Counted from the first letter of the stretch, positions 1 to 9,390 are shown. The stretch is 64,000 nucleotides of DNA from an uncultured Prevotellaceae bacterium (GCA_946415365.1 CAMKSE010000004.1:124001-188000); one strand, 5' to 3'. The notes: generated by a model from the letters alone, not told the origin. Numbers and translations are program-made.

Positions 1-54
1 TCCCATTATTAGGAACAGTATCATTACCATCAATATGTATTTCAAATCCTTCAT
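1..54 (-). CDS. Partial gene, N-terminal signal segment only
   Basis: An open frame starts at an ATG on the minus strand (54 down to 52), three bases after the glyS stop codon, and runs off the window. The 18 visible residues begin MKDLKYILMVMILF and are strongly hydrophobic, as in a signal peptide or membrane anchor. The tight spacing suggests co-transcription with glyS. In Bacteroidales glyS is often followed by an exported FKBP-type prolyl isomerase, but nothing diagnostic of that family is in view, so the identity is left open. Confidence 0.5.
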   Translation of the reverse strand, partial: MKDLKYILMVMILFLIMG

Positions 55-57
55 TTA

Positions 58-1596
58 CTACAGTTTCTTCAACAGACTTGCGATGCTCACCTTGTCCTCG
101 ATGATGCCGTTCAGTTCGTTGATAGCCACACGTTCTTGCTCCATCGTATCGCGGAATCGGAGGGTGACACAGCCGTCATTCAGCGTATCGTGGTCAACGG
201 TGACACAATAAGGCGTACCGATGGCGTCCTGACGACGGTAGCGCTTACCGATAGAATCCTTCTCATCATACTGGCAGTTGAAGTGGAACTTCAGGCTGTC
301 GATGATCTCACGGGCCTTTTCGGGCAGACCATCTTTCTTCACCAGCGGCATCACGGCACACTTCACAGGAGCCAAAGCTGCGGGCAACTTCAAGACTACA
401 CGGGTCTCGCCGTTCTCCAGTTTCTCCTCCTCATAGGCGTGACACATGATGCTCAAGAACATACGGTCGACACCAATAGATGTCTCGATAACATATGGGG
501 TATAACTCTCGTTGGTCTGCGGATCGAAGTATTTGATGCTCTTACCAGAGTATTTTTCATGCTGCGAGAGGTCAAAGTTGGTACGAGAGTGGATACCCTC
601 CACCTCCTTGAAACCAAACGGCATCTTGAACTCAATATCTGTAGCGGCATTGGCATAGTGAGCCAACTTGTCGTGGTCGTGAAAACGGTAGTTCTCAGCA
701 CCGAAGCCCAGAGCCTGATGCCATTTCATACGTGTCTCCTTCCACTTCGGGAACCAATCAAGCTCAGTTCCTGGCTGCACGAAGAACTGCATCTCCATCT
801 GCTCGAACTCCCTCATGCGGAAGATGAACTGTCGAGCTACGATCTCGTTACGGAAAGCCTTACCAATCTGTGCGATGCCAAAAGGAATCTTCATGCGTCC
901 AGTCTTCTGAACGTTCAGATAGTTCACGAAGATACCCTGAGCAGTCTCAGGACGGAGATATATCTTCATCGAAGCATCAGCGCTGGCACCCATCTCCGTA
1001 GAGAACATCAGGTTGAACTGACGAACATCCGTCCAGTTCCTTGTTCCGCTGATGGGGCAGACAATCTCCTCATCGAGGATGATCTGCTTCAACTCGTCGA
1101 GATCCGGACCCTGCATGGCAGCAGCATAACGGGCATGGAGAGCATCGCGCTTCTCCTTGGTCTCAGCCACACGAGGAGAAGTTTCCAGATACTTAGCCTC
1201 ATCAAAGCTGTCGCCAAAGCGCTTACGGGCCTTCTCAACCTCTTTCTGAATCTTCTCGTCGTACTTGGCAATCTGGTCCTCGATGAGCACGTCAGCACGA
1301 TAGCGCTTCTTCGAGTCGCGGTTATCGATCAGGGGATCATTGAAAGCATCCACGTGACCAGAGGCCTTCCATATCGTCGGGTGCATGAAGATGGCCGAGT
1401 CGATACCCACGATATTCTCATGCAGCATCGTCATAGCCTTCCACCAGTACTGCTTGATATTATTCTTCAACTCCACGCCGTTCTGACCATAGTCATAAAC
1501 AGCGCCTAAACCATCGTAAATCTCACTGGAGGGGAAAACAAAACCGTACTCCTTACAGTGGCTTACGATCTTCTTAAAAACATCTTCTTGTGCCAT
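58..1596 (-). CDS. glyS: Glycyl-tRNA synthetase, class II alpha2 type
   Basis: Charges tRNA-Gly with glycine in the cytoplasm. The 512-residue chain is the single-subunit (eukaryal/archaeal-like) form used by Bacteroidota rather than the two-subunit bacterial form. The N-terminus has the family signature around GFVFPSSEIYDGLGAVYDYG. Class II motif 2 is seen near residues 250-270 (FRNEIVARQFIFRMREFEQM), and the C-terminal ~100 residues match an anticodon-binding domain (the segment with YDEKDSIGKRYRRQDAIGTP). A TAnnTTTG promoter box lies 30 bp upstream and there is no Shine-Dalgarno sequence, which is normal here. A full-length frame also exists on the opposite strand, but it has no recognisable protein family and is a codon-bias shadow. 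Confidence 0.97.
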   Translation of the reverse strand: MAQEDVFKKIVSHCKEYGFVFPSSEIYDGLGAVYDYGQNGVELKNNIKQYWWKAMTMLHENIVGIDSAIFMHPTIWKASGHVDAFNDPLIDNRDSKKRYRADVLIEDQIAKYDEKIQKEVEKARKRFGDSFDEAKYLETSPRVAETKEKRDALHARYAAAMQGPDLDELKQIILDEEIVCPISGTRNWTDVRQFNLMFSTEMGASADASMKIYLRPETAQGIFVNYLNVQKTGRMKIPFGIAQIGKAFRNEIVARQFIFRMREFEQMEMQFFVQPGTELDWFPKWKETRMKWHQALGFGAENYRFHDHDKLAHYANAATDIEFKMPFGFKEVEGIHSRTNFDLSQHEKYSGKSIKYFDPQTNESYTPYVIETSIGVDRMFLSIMCHAYEEEKLENGETRVVLKLPAALAPVKCAVMPLVKKDGLPEKAREIIDSLKFHFNCQYDEKDSIGKRYRRQDAIGTPYCVTVDHDTLNDGCVTLRFRDTMEQERVAINELNGIIEDKVSIASLLKKL

Positions 1597-1625
1597 AATA
1601 AACGTTTATTTTGCAATTTTGGGTG

Positions 1626-1633
1626 CAAAGTTA
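1626..1633 (-). promoter_or_regulatory. glyS: -7 box for glyS
   Basis: TAACTTTG on the minus strand fits the Bacteroidota housekeeping -7 consensus TAnnTTTG and sits 30 bp before the glyS start. No clear -33 TTTG is seen at the usual spacing. Confidence 0.6.
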
Positions 1634-1644
1634 CACATTATTAT

Positions 1645-1672
1645 TGAGAATTGAAAATTGAGAATTGAAAAT
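1645..1672. repeat. Heptamer tandem array near glyS leader
   Basis: Two copies of the 14-mer TGAGAATTGAAAAT, that is four 7-bp units (TTGAGAA/TTGAAAA type) in a row, followed by a degenerate TTAACAA. Each unit carries TGA on the plus strand. It lies between the glyS and tRNA-Val promoters and is one of about ten short-period arrays in the window. Confidence 0.85.
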
Positions 1673-1693
1673 TAACAAAAAAACATAGAATTA

Positions 1694-1725
1694 TTTGGTG
1701 GTTTCAAAGATATTTACTACCTTTG
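1694..1725 (+). promoter_or_regulatory. Promoter of tRNA-Val
   Basis: TTTG at 1694-1697, a 20-nt spacer and TACCTTTG at 1718-1725 match the Bacteroidota sigma-ABfr promoter. Transcription should start about 10-15 nt before the mature tRNA 5' end. Confidence 0.75.
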
Positions 1726-1744
1726 CACCCGCAAAATGATATTT

Positions 1745-1819
1745 AGGGGCATAGCCCAGTTGGTTTAGAGCGCTGCAGTCACATTGCAGAGGTCCCCGGT
1801 TCGAGCCCGGGTGTCCCTA
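1745..1819 (+). tRNA. tRNA-Val (anticodon CAC)
   Basis: Cloverleaf folded by eye. A 7-bp acceptor stem pairs AGGGGCA with TGTCCCT, with discriminator A at 1819. The D arm reads GCCC...GAGC with one C-A mismatch, the anticodon stem is CTGCA/TGCAG, and the loop GTCACAT has anticodon CAC (reads GUG, Val). The T arm is CCCGG-TTCGAGC-CCGGG type. CCA is not encoded. A strong promoter precedes it and a hairpin terminator follows directly. Confidence 0.9.
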
Positions 1820-1826
1820 CTGACAT

Positions 1827-1864
1827 AAAAGGAACCCAGCCGCTTGGCGGGATTCCTTTTATTT
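1827..1864. terminator. Bidirectional terminator between tRNA-Val and CotH gene
   Basis: Hairpin with arms AAAAGGAA.CCC / GGG.TTCCTTTT plus an inner GCC/GGC pair, followed by an AT-rich T-tail on the plus strand and A-runs on the other side. It ends the tRNA transcript. It also contains the CotH stop codon (1861-1859), so the same hairpin can end the leftward operon. Confidence 0.85.
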
Positions 1865-3340
1865 ATTAATCAGCATCACCACATCTGCGACGTCAACCTT
1901 GGTATCTTCGTTGACATCGGCTAACTCCTCTTCAAAATCTGTAGGAGTATTGCCCATAATATGACTGGCGAGGGCCTTCACATCCTTATCGTCAATAATG
2001 CCATCATCATTAACATCACCTAATCTTACAGGTTTCGTCTCTTGAATGTTCAACTTCGATATATTTTCGTCAAGCCAGACTTTCCGAGTTACAAACCACT
2101 GCCGAATATTATCTATCTCCTGCCTAGGGTAGACTTGGTTCTCACCCCACCTTTTATAATCCAGCTCAAGCGACTTTTCCAATGCAATGAATTCTTCGGA
2201 ATTGGCATAATCAGCCATGTATGTATCGATTTGGTCAAATATCGTAGGCCTCAGTTTATACCATCTCTTTATAAATTCGCGGACGAATAATCTGTTAGCA
2301 CTCTGAAATAACTTACCGAAAAACCATACATTATGCACCCCATCCCATTCGTTATTCATCTGCATGGCAGAATCAAAATCCCACATATTGGCCATCTGGA
2401 GCTTTGTCTCGTCCTTATTATCATATTTCGTAAGAAACATGTTTGAGCCTGTGCCGTCTCTTAATCCATAAATTTCGCGACAGAACATCCAAGCTGCATA
2501 CGATTTGACATCTATATAGTTTTGATAGGTCCCCAACTGTAAAGAATCATCAAATTTAGCCACAAAATCTTTAATGTATGTATGCTGTTCTTCTGTCACT
2601 TTTTCACTATCAGGATACTTATAAGTATAATTCATTGCATAATAGAGCTTGGAGAAAATATACTTATCTTCATTCCACCAATAGGCGTCATATTCAATGA
2701 CATAGCCATTATCAGCCACGTTCAACCTGCACTTAGTGTTACGTTCCACGGTTTCCACAAGCATATAAACACCACGATAATCCCCATTGAATACAACGTT
2801 GACATACTCATAAACAGGAGTCCATTGCAGGCCTCCAAGTTCATTGATCTTCAGCCCAACCTTCGTCAACATATGCTCATCTCTGATGAGTGCCCAGTTT
2901 TTGTCCTTGAACTTATCATCCCCACGACATAACAAATCGGCCTTCTTCTGCAGTTTCAATTTATAAGGTTTTTTTGCAGACACAAGTGCACTAGTATTTC
3001 CACGCACTTTTACTGTAATACCACCTTTATCTTCCACATATTCACCACTATCGTACAATAGTGTTCCGTTTCTGGAAATTGTTAACCGTGCCGGCACTTT
3101 TGTCGCGTTTTTAATACTATATCCGTTACATCCATTAGGATGATCAACCCTTTCATAGGTAGGTTCCTCCCCGTTAACTGTCGTTACGGTTAATACAGGA
3201 AGCCCTGCATCTAAGACCTCTTGAAGACTAACATTATCGGGAAAAGCTACAATTGAAAATAATTGGAGCATCAATATTACTAAATAGAACTGCTTTTTCA
3301 AAATTTTACTGTATTTACTGTTAATACTCTCTACCTTCAT
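1859..3340 (-). CDS. Secreted CotH-kinase family protein with C-terminal dockerin
   Basis: 493 residues. A charged N-terminus and hydrophobic stretch (~17-34) form an export signal. Residues ~60-420 resemble the CotH kinase fold: the NWALIRDEHM region, GVYMLVETVERN, and the conserved MWDFDSAMQ with the DFD-type metal-binding triad. CotH proteins phosphorylate secreted proteins in Bacillus spores; in Bacteroidota the substrates are unknown. The C-terminus (~437-493) has two EF-hand-like repeats (GDVNDDGIIDDKDV and ADVNEDTKVDVADV), a type I dockerin-like module common on Prevotella exported proteins. It is the last gene after the receptor, lipoprotein and nuclease genes, 24 bp behind the nuclease, so the same operon is plausible. 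Catalytic activity is inferred. Confidence 0.85.
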   Translation of the reverse strand: MKVESINSKYSKILKKQFYLVILMLQLFSIVAFPDNVSLQEVLDAGLPVLTVTTVNGEEPTYERVDHPNGCNGYSIKNATKVPARLTISRNGTLLYDSGEYVEDKGGITVKVRGNTSALVSAKKPYKLKLQKKADLLCRGDDKFKDKNWALIRDEHMLTKVGLKINELGGLQWTPVYEYVNVVFNGDYRGVYMLVETVERNTKCRLNVADNGYVIEYDAYWWNEDKYIFSKLYYAMNYTYKYPDSEKVTEEQHTYIKDFVAKFDDSLQLGTYQNYIDVKSYAAWMFCREIYGLRDGTGSNMFLTKYDNKDETKLQMANMWDFDSAMQMNNEWDGVHNVWFFGKLFQSANRLFVREFIKRWYKLRPTIFDQIDTYMADYANSEEFIALEKSLELDYKRWGENQVYPRQEIDNIRQWFVTRKVWLDENISKLNIQETKPVRLGDVNDDGIIDDKDVKALASHIMGNTPTDFEEELADVNEDTKVDVADVVMLINK

Positions 3341-3364
3341 GTAAAGGTTCTTTTCAGGACAGCA

Positions 3365-4417
3365 CTACCTTACAACTACCTTTCTGCCTCGACGGATGTA
3401 TACACCCTTCTTCAGGCGGCGACCGTCATGACGCTGGCCACGGAGGTCGTAGACAGTTTTATCAGCGGCAGGGGCAACGGCCTTGTGGATCTCGGAGATG
3501 CCCGTCGTCTCGGGCTTCACGTAGTTGTTATAGCTGAAGGACACATCGGAGTAGGAACCCCAGATATACTGCTCAAGTCCGGGATAGTCGACAAAGGGGT
3601 TACGGTTCTTCTGAATACCGTAGATGGCCTCGTTGCGTTTGATTTCCTTCTCGCTGATGGGATCCTGCAGCGCCCAACGGAGGAGCATCTTCAGAGCCCA
3701 CTCCTTGAAGAAGGGGAATATCGTGCCGTCGAGCATCGTCTTGTCGCCTTTGTCCCAGTCTTTCGGGCTGCGGTCCTTTCCCCCACCACTCTTATACGCC
3801 TCATAGCAGGTGGCCATGTAGAAATAGACACGGGCTAAATCTCCCTTATACTCATCGTTAGGCTCGAACACACGGGCCTGACCATTGACGACGGTATAGC
3901 CGATGGCAGGGTCGCAGATGCCGAACTTCGAGAAACCGTCTGCCGACTGTTTAGTAGGGTTACGGCTCTTGTCCAACTCACCATAGGGATAGTTGGAGCG
4001 GAAGGTATTGACGGCACGATCGGTAGGGAAGATATGGTGAAGATCGGTGTACATCGGGTAATCGGTAGCACTGGAGCCTTCATTGAACCAGCTCTTGGGC
4101 ATAGCATGTTCACGGTTGTAGACCTTGCCTTCCTCGTCAATGTCATCACCCTTGTCCTGATCTTCCTTGGGTGTGAAGTTGGAGATGCCGGAATAGATGT
4201 CCCATATCTTTCCGTCCTCACGAATATCATAGCTGTTGATGGCTTCCCATACGCCGGGCGTATAACTCTGCACCGCGTGGGGAGCAATAATCTGGAAGAG
4301 GGCGGTCTTCAGTTCCGCACTTTTCTTGCCGTCGGCAGCCTGATAATATATGTCAGCGGGCTGTGCCAGTGAAGTGAGACTTAAAAGGGAGAAAGCGAAT
4401 ATTAATAGTATCTTCAT
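3365..4417 (-). CDS. Secreted endonuclease I family nuclease with T9SS-type sorting tail
   Basis: About 350 residues from the chosen ATG at 4417, which places a clean signal peptide (MKILLIFAFSLLSLTSLAQ) at the N-terminus; an in-frame ATG at 4432 and a longer frame to 4474 lie in or near the upstream terminator. The body has the endonuclease I (EndA/Bsn) signature: NREHAMPKSW at ~101-110, DLHHIFPTD at ~125-133 (the beta-beta-alpha metal catalytic motif), and SNYPYG just after. Such enzymes cut extracellular DNA and RNA non-specifically. The last ~45 residues (VYDLRGQR...LKKGVYIRRGRKVVV) look like a type A sorting domain of the type IX secretion system, predicting surface attachment or release. 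It follows a lipoprotein with OB-fold-like modules and a TonB-dependent receptor. Confidence 0.88.
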   Translation of the reverse strand: MKILLIFAFSLLSLTSLAQPADIYYQAADGKKSAELKTALFQIIAPHAVQSYTPGVWEAINSYDIREDGKIWDIYSGISNFTPKEDQDKGDDIDEEGKVYNREHAMPKSWFNEGSSATDYPMYTDLHHIFPTDRAVNTFRSNYPYGELDKSRNPTKQSADGFSKFGICDPAIGYTVVNGQARVFEPNDEYKGDLARVYFYMATCYEAYKSGGGKDRSPKDWDKGDKTMLDGTIFPFFKEWALKMLLRWALQDPISEKEIKRNEAIYGIQKNRNPFVDYPGLEQYIWGSYSDVSFSYNNYVKPETTGISEIHKAVAPAADKTVYDLRGQRHDGRRLKKGVYIRRGRKVVVR

Positions 4418-4432
4418 GTTGTTGATAATCAT

Positions 4433-4471
4433 TAAAAAAGGCTCCCGACACCGAAGTCGGTATCGGGAACC
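4433..4471 (-). terminator. Intrinsic terminator between lipoprotein and nuclease genes
   Basis: On the minus strand an imperfect hairpin (GG.TCCCGA.ACCGA paired with TCGGT.TCGGGA.CC, two mismatches) is followed by six T residues. It lies 3' of the lipoprotein gene and directly before the nuclease start. It would lower nuclease and CotH expression relative to the receptor and lipoprotein unless a separate promoter exists. No good -7 box is visible between it and the nuclease ATG. Confidence 0.8.
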
Positions 4472-4487
4472 CAATTAGATTTTACGA

Positions 4488-6014
4488 TTAATTAGCTTTC
4501 TTAAAGGAGAAGCATACGCCCTGACAGAGCTCAACAAGCTCCTTGTAGGTGTCCTTGTAGCCGATGATAGTAATCTCATCGCCTACCTCAATGCCGTTGT
4601 CGGCAATGAAGAACTTACGGGCATCACCTTGGGCATTCCATCCGGGATAGGTACCATAAACATAGAGTTCGTTGGTTCCATCGGTGATATAGAGGTTACC
4701 ATAGTCGTTCTCCTTTCCGTTACTGCCCAGCAGTGAGCTGATCGTACCAGTCACCATGTAGTAGGTGTTCTTGTCGTCGGGCATGGTGAGGAACTCGGCA
4801 ATCGTTACAGGCGTCACGGCATAGAGCAACTCGCAAGTGCCATTTACCATCTGTGGGCTGTCCTTATAGGCGCCACGCTTACCAGTCAGCTGCACAACGT
4901 CACCCACCTTGATACCTGTGTCGAGGAAGCCCTCGGTACGATAGACGAGTGTCTCGCCAGAGAAGTCCTTGAGGTAGAAGCTCTTGCCCTGCTTGTCGCT
5001 ATCGTAGAGGGCTGTGATAACGCCTTGCAAACGGAACTGCGTATCACCGACTTCGGCAGCGAGGAACTCAGCCACGGAGGCATCAATGATAGCACCAGCT
5101 TGGGCAATGGGGAACTGACAGGTATACTCCTTTCCTCCATTATAGGTCTTCAGGGTCACCGTCGTGCTGCGGTCGCCACCGGCATTAGGCAGGGCACGGA
5201 AGGTGACGCTCTTGGAGCCAACAGCCGAGATAACCAGCCACTCAGGAAGATCGCCTACATTGATGCCGTCGCCCTTGCAGCTGACATGGGCAGTTACCTC
5301 ACCCCCCTCAAGCGGCAGCGTAGCAGCGTCAACCTTCTCACCGCCAATGCTCAGGGAATCGACCTTGATGAGCGACTTGTTGATCTTGACAACTGTGACG
5401 TTCACCAACTCAACAGTACCATTATAAGTCGTCTTCGGACCCTCGACGGTCAGCTCGTCACCAACCTCGATACCCCATGCAGCGATGGAGTTGTTCTGTC
5501 CGTCCTTACCACTCTTGTCGAGTGTACCATAGATATAGAGCTCGCCCGTGCCGTCATTCATATACCAGTTACCATAGGTGGTATTAGCAATACCCGTCAC
5601 TGTACCCGTCACACGATAAGTCTTGGCATCAGGACCGGCGATGACCTCAGCACAAGTGGCGTTGGATACCTCAGAGAGGCCCTGAATGACGTTGATCTCC
5701 TGAGTCATGTAACCAGAGGTGATCTTCAGCGAAGCCGTACGTCCGGCATAAGCATCTGCAGTGAACGATACGGTTGTCTCACCAGCCCCACCACTCGTAG
5801 GACTGACGGTCAGCCATGCAGGAACATTACCAGCGATAGACCAGGATTCGGCAGCAGTCACTTTGATCTGTGCTGAACCGCCATTCTTGTCAAGAGCCAC
5901 ATATGAGCTCGACACGCGCAGGCCGTCCAAATAGATTGCCTCTTCCTCTGAATTACAGCTTGTGAACATAGCCACAACGGCTGCAAAGATTGGAATAAAA
6001 TATTTCAGTTTCAT
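4488..6014 (-). CDS. Surface lipoprotein with BACON and three OB-fold-like domains
   Basis: 508 residues with signal peptide and lipobox (MFTSC, acylated Cys at about 20), so an outer-membrane lipoprotein. Residues ~30-110 are a BACON-type Ig-like domain (SWLTVSPTSG pattern), and a second BACON-like segment lies at ~215-305. Three repeated modules at ~115-210, ~310-395 and ~405-505 share the pattern Y.VTG.(V/I)..........G..Y..D.TGEL..YG....GIEVGDE(L/I)T..G....Y.G..EL, as in OB-fold nucleic-acid-binding domains (YhcR/DUF5689-like). The gene lies 34 bp behind the receptor gene and just ahead of a secreted nuclease, so a role in holding nucleic acid at the surface is a reasonable inference. No ligand can be read from sequence alone. 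Confidence 0.82.
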   Translation of the reverse strand: MKLKYFIPIFAAVVAMFTSCNSEEEAIYLDGLRVSSSYVALDKNGGSAQIKVTAAESWSIAGNVPAWLTVSPTSGGAGETTVSFTADAYAGRTASLKITSGYMTQEINVIQGLSEVSNATCAEVIAGPDAKTYRVTGTVTGIANTTYGNWYMNDGTGELYIYGTLDKSGKDGQNNSIAAWGIEVGDELTVEGPKTTYNGTVELVNVTVVKINKSLIKVDSLSIGGEKVDAATLPLEGGEVTAHVSCKGDGINVGDLPEWLVISAVGSKSVTFRALPNAGGDRSTTVTLKTYNGGKEYTCQFPIAQAGAIIDASVAEFLAAEVGDTQFRLQGVITALYDSDKQGKSFYLKDFSGETLVYRTEGFLDTGIKVGDVVQLTGKRGAYKDSPQMVNGTCELLYAVTPVTIAEFLTMPDDKNTYYMVTGTISSLLGSNGKENDYGNLYITDGTNELYVYGTYPGWNAQGDARKFFIADNGIEVGDEITIIGYKDTYKELVELCQGVCFSFKKAN

Positions 6015-6048
6015 ATTCTTTACCTTATTACTGTTTTACCTTTATACC

Positions 6049-9000
6049 TTAGTTAAAGAAGTACTTGATACCGACAGAAGCATACCAGCACTGACCAAGC
6101 GAGTTGTAAGGCTTCCACTTTTCAGTGTTGCCATCGATAGCCTTCGGGGTAGAGAAGGTGGCATAACCATCGGCATCTACACCCTCATACTTCAGGATAC
6201 GGGAGTATTGCACGCTGCTACTGGGTGCGGTGCTGTAGTCAAGATTTGCAATCTTGGCCACGCCCCATTCACTGTTGAAGAAGTTCAGCACGTTCTTCAT
6301 ATCGAAGCTGAGCTGTAGGGTGTGCTTTGTCTTACCGAACTCCAGTTTGAAGTCATGTTTGTAGCTGAAGTCGATACGGTGTACCCAAGGAGAGTAGACA
6401 GCGTAAGCCTCGGCATATTCGCCCTGGCGGCTGCTCAGGTAATCATCGCTGTGGACAAAGTCCATGAAGCGGTTCTTATCATCTTCAGAAACGAATCGGA
6501 ACTCACGGTTAGCCACCTGCTCATCTGTCGGTACATAGACCACATCATACTGGTAGCCATCACCGTTCATATCATTGCTCACGAGGTAAGAAGTATTGTA
6601 ACCGCCGCGCCAGGTCTCATAGATCAAGCTATAGTGGTTGCCGCTCTTGTCGTGGATAGTGGCATTGGCCACGATGCGATCAGGTGTAACGTACTGAGAA
6701 TTGTGCAGACCAACGTTGTTCGGACCCTGTGCACAGGGAATGTAGGTGAATGCAGAAGAAGCATCACTACCAGGCATACCAGTTTTCTCCCTGCTGACAG
6801 TGTGGGTATAGGCAGCCATCAGACTAACCCACTCTGCTGGCTGTGCATTGAGGGTGGCATTAAAGGTCCAGCCGTAACCTTTCGACGTATTGTCGAGCAC
6901 GAAGGCGTTAGGCATTTGTACCGTCTTGCCTGCAGCATTCGTGTACATATATTTGAAATCCTGATAGAGGGCACGGTTGTCGGCACCGTTCAGACGGGCG
7001 AAACCACCTACATCCTTGATGCTCCAGTCGGAGATACAGACTGCGTTGATGGTTTTATTGAAAATAGCCTCAAGCGTAGCGGTAAACGGGAACGATGTTG
7101 GAATCTGATAGTCGACTGCAATAGAGGTCTTCCAAACCTGTGGCATCTTGAAGTTGGGGTTCACGGCATTGATGGCAGAACCGGCTTCACCATCCTCTGG
7201 CTTGATGGTCTGGGGACCGAGTCCGTGAGCAATCACATAATCGCGAAGAGTGTTACCAGTCATGATGTTGCCCGCAAACTGCGACATATCAGTCTGCTTA
7301 CCGCTATTCTTACCCGTGGCATTCCAGATACCCTTATACTGCACCATATTAGAGTTTGTGGGCATGTTGGTGAAGAACACAAGAGGCAGACGTCCGGAGA
7401 AGAGACCGGAACCGCCACGTACCTTCAGAGACTTGTCACCAAATACATCCCAGGTGAAACCGAAACGCGGTGAGAAGGTTAAACTGGAATCAGGCCACTT
7501 GCCTGTGTCAATGTGCTGACCATTGTAATCGAGGTCATAGATGGCCTTATTAGTCATCAGGTCATCGTTATTGAAGAACAATCCGTCAATACGCAGACCG
7601 AGTGTCAGCTTCAGATTGTCGAGGATGTTCCAATCATCCTGCAGATAAATACCAAGCTTGTTGAACTGTACACGGGCAGCAGGATCCTCCTTACCGTCGT
7701 ATCCATAAGTCAGGGCCACAATTTCAGGATCGCTGTTGAAGAGAAGCGCGGGATTCAACACGCCGTTCTCCCACATAGCATCAGTGGCGTTGAAACGATA
7801 ATATCCCGTACCGTTACGCATATACATATTGTCAGCCATCTGGTGCTCAAAGCTGATACCAGCAGTGAACTTATGGGTGTCCATATAGTAAGTCACGTCG
7901 TCCTTGATATTCCAGATCGTGTTGTGTACAGCGTTGTTCCATGTGAACAGTTCATAACCCAGAGCCATATAGTTATTACCATCCTTCGTGATATCGATAT
8001 GAGGGAAGGCTGCCGACTCGGAATCACGGATATCGTCGAGCTTCGAGTAAGTAAACAGCAACTGGTTCGACAGTTTATCGGTGAAGCGGCTGTTCAAGTC
8101 GAAGGTAAACGAGTGTACGACGTTGTCCATAGCATACATGGAGTTGGCGAACGACATGGAAGACTTAGACATACGGGCATCAGCCATACGGGCGCCACCG
8201 TCCATCGAAGAAGCGTTAGGAGAACTCCAGTTGCGGTTCTTGGTGTAGTTATAGCGCAGAGCCAGATGATGTCTGTCTGTGATATTCCAGTCGATACGGG
8301 CCAAGATCTTGTAGTTGCTCTTGTCAGCGGGGAAACTTGTGTAGCTTCCAGTGTTATAGCCAAACTTGCTGGCTACGTAGTCAGAAACTGCCTGAAGGTC
8401 GGCCTTCGTCGTGCGTGAAATATAGTTCTCGGGATCAGCGGGGTTGTCCTCATCGGCACCCTGCCAGCGGTTTACCACACTCGGGATCTGCACCATTTCA
8501 CCATTGACGAAGAAGAACAGTTTGTCCTTGATAATCGGGCCTCCAAGGGTAAATCCGTAGGTGGTCGTGCGATCCTTCTCACGGGCTCCATTAATCTGGT
8601 TGTGATAGACAGCGTCACCCTGCATATTCTCGTTCTGGTGATAGATATAAGCCGTGCCCTTGAAAGTGTTCGTACCAGACTTTGTAATGGCATTCACACC
8701 ACCACCGATGAAATTGGTCTGACGCACGTCATAAGGCGATACAACCACCTGCAGTTCTTCAATAGCATCGATAGAAATCGGGTTACCACCACCAGGAAGG
8801 CCTGCTGACAAACCGAAATTGTTGTTAAAGTTAGCACCGTCGACCGTGAAGTTGGCTGTACGTCCATCAGCACCAGCAAAACTCATGCCGTTACCTCCAT
8901 AAGGAGACAGACGGGTAAAGTCCGTAATGCTACGCGAAACGGTCGGCATGTTGGTGATCTGGGCACTCGTGATATTAGTAGAAGCACCCGTCTTCTCAGC

Positions 9001-9390
9001 AGCGAACTTCGAAGCCCTGCCGCTCACCACAACCTCTGCAAGTTGAGTAGCGTCCTCAGAAATAGATACCGCCAAGTTGTAAGTCTCAGCGAGTTGGAGA
9101 ACAACTCCTTTGACCACCCTCGGCTGATAGCCGATGTAAGACACTGTCACCTCATAAGGACCTCCGGTACGCATACCCTGAATCGTAAAGAGACCTGATG
9201 CGTTTGTCACTGCTGTGTAACGAGTTCCGGAAGGCTCGTGCAGAGCCACAACAGTAGCACCAATGACTTCCTCGCCATTAGCATCATCGAAAGTCACCTT
9301 ACCAGCCATGCTGGAAGTAGTGATTTGTGCTACAGCCGACAACGTAAGCGTCAGCAGCGCAACAACTAGCAAAAACAATCTTTTCTGCAT
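6049..9390 (-). CDS. Oar-like TonB-dependent outer-membrane receptor
   Basis: 1113 residues. Signal peptide (MQKRLFLLVVALLTLTLSAVA), a carboxypeptidase-regulatory-like domain (~25-110, with GATVVALHEPSGTRY and SYIGYQPR), a plug (~115-260, with TVDGANFNNNFGL and GGGVNAITKSGTN), then a long beta-barrel ending in ..VGIKYFFN, the typical terminal aromatic strand. The architecture matches Oar-type receptors rather than SusC, and no SusD partner follows. Instead it heads an operon with an OB-fold lipoprotein and a nuclease. It most likely takes up a large or phosphorus-rich ligand using TonB energy; the substrate is inferred from the neighbours only. A -7 box and a short palindrome lie in the leader. 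Confidence 0.92.
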   Translation of the reverse strand: MQKRLFLLVVALLTLTLSAVAQITTSSMAGKVTFDDANGEEVIGATVVALHEPSGTRYTAVTNASGLFTIQGMRTGGPYEVTVSYIGYQPRVVKGVVLQLAETYNLAVSISEDATQLAEVVVSGRASKFAAEKTGASTNITSAQITNMPTVSRSITDFTRLSPYGGNGMSFAGADGRTANFTVDGANFNNNFGLSAGLPGGGNPISIDAIEELQVVVSPYDVRQTNFIGGGVNAITKSGTNTFKGTAYIYHQNENMQGDAVYHNQINGAREKDRTTTYGFTLGGPIIKDKLFFFVNGEMVQIPSVVNRWQGADEDNPADPENYISRTTKADLQAVSDYVASKFGYNTGSYTSFPADKSNYKILARIDWNITDRHHLALRYNYTKNRNWSSPNASSMDGGARMADARMSKSSMSFANSMYAMDNVVHSFTFDLNSRFTDKLSNQLLFTYSKLDDIRDSESAAFPHIDITKDGNNYMALGYELFTWNNAVHNTIWNIKDDVTYYMDTHKFTAGISFEHQMADNMYMRNGTGYYRFNATDAMWENGVLNPALLFNSDPEIVALTYGYDGKEDPAARVQFNKLGIYLQDDWNILDNLKLTLGLRIDGLFFNNDDLMTNKAIYDLDYNGQHIDTGKWPDSSLTFSPRFGFTWDVFGDKSLKVRGGSGLFSGRLPLVFFTNMPTNSNMVQYKGIWNATGKNSGKQTDMSQFAGNIMTGNTLRDYVIAHGLGPQTIKPEDGEAGSAINAVNPNFKMPQVWKTSIAVDYQIPTSFPFTATLEAIFNKTINAVCISDWSIKDVGGFARLNGADNRALYQDFKYMYTNAAGKTVQMPNAFVLDNTSKGYGWTFNATLNAQPAEWVSLMAAYTHTVSREKTGMPGSDASSAFTYIPCAQGPNNVGLHNSQYVTPDRIVANATIHDKSGNHYSLIYETWRGGYNTSYLVSNDMNGDGYQYDVVYVPTDEQVANREFRFVSEDDKNRFMDFVHSDDYLSSRQGEYAEAYAVYSPWVHRIDFSYKHDFKLEFGKTKHTLQLSFDMKNVLNFFNSEWGVAKIANLDYSTAPSSSVQYSRILKYEGVDADGYATFSTPKAIDGNTEKWKPYNSLGQCWYASVGIKYFFN

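Noticed and set aside
136..1509. 457-codon open frame antisense to glyS
   Set aside because: Full overlap with a certain gene, no signal or family motif, low-complexity Leu/His/Arg composition typical of a reverse-strand shadow.
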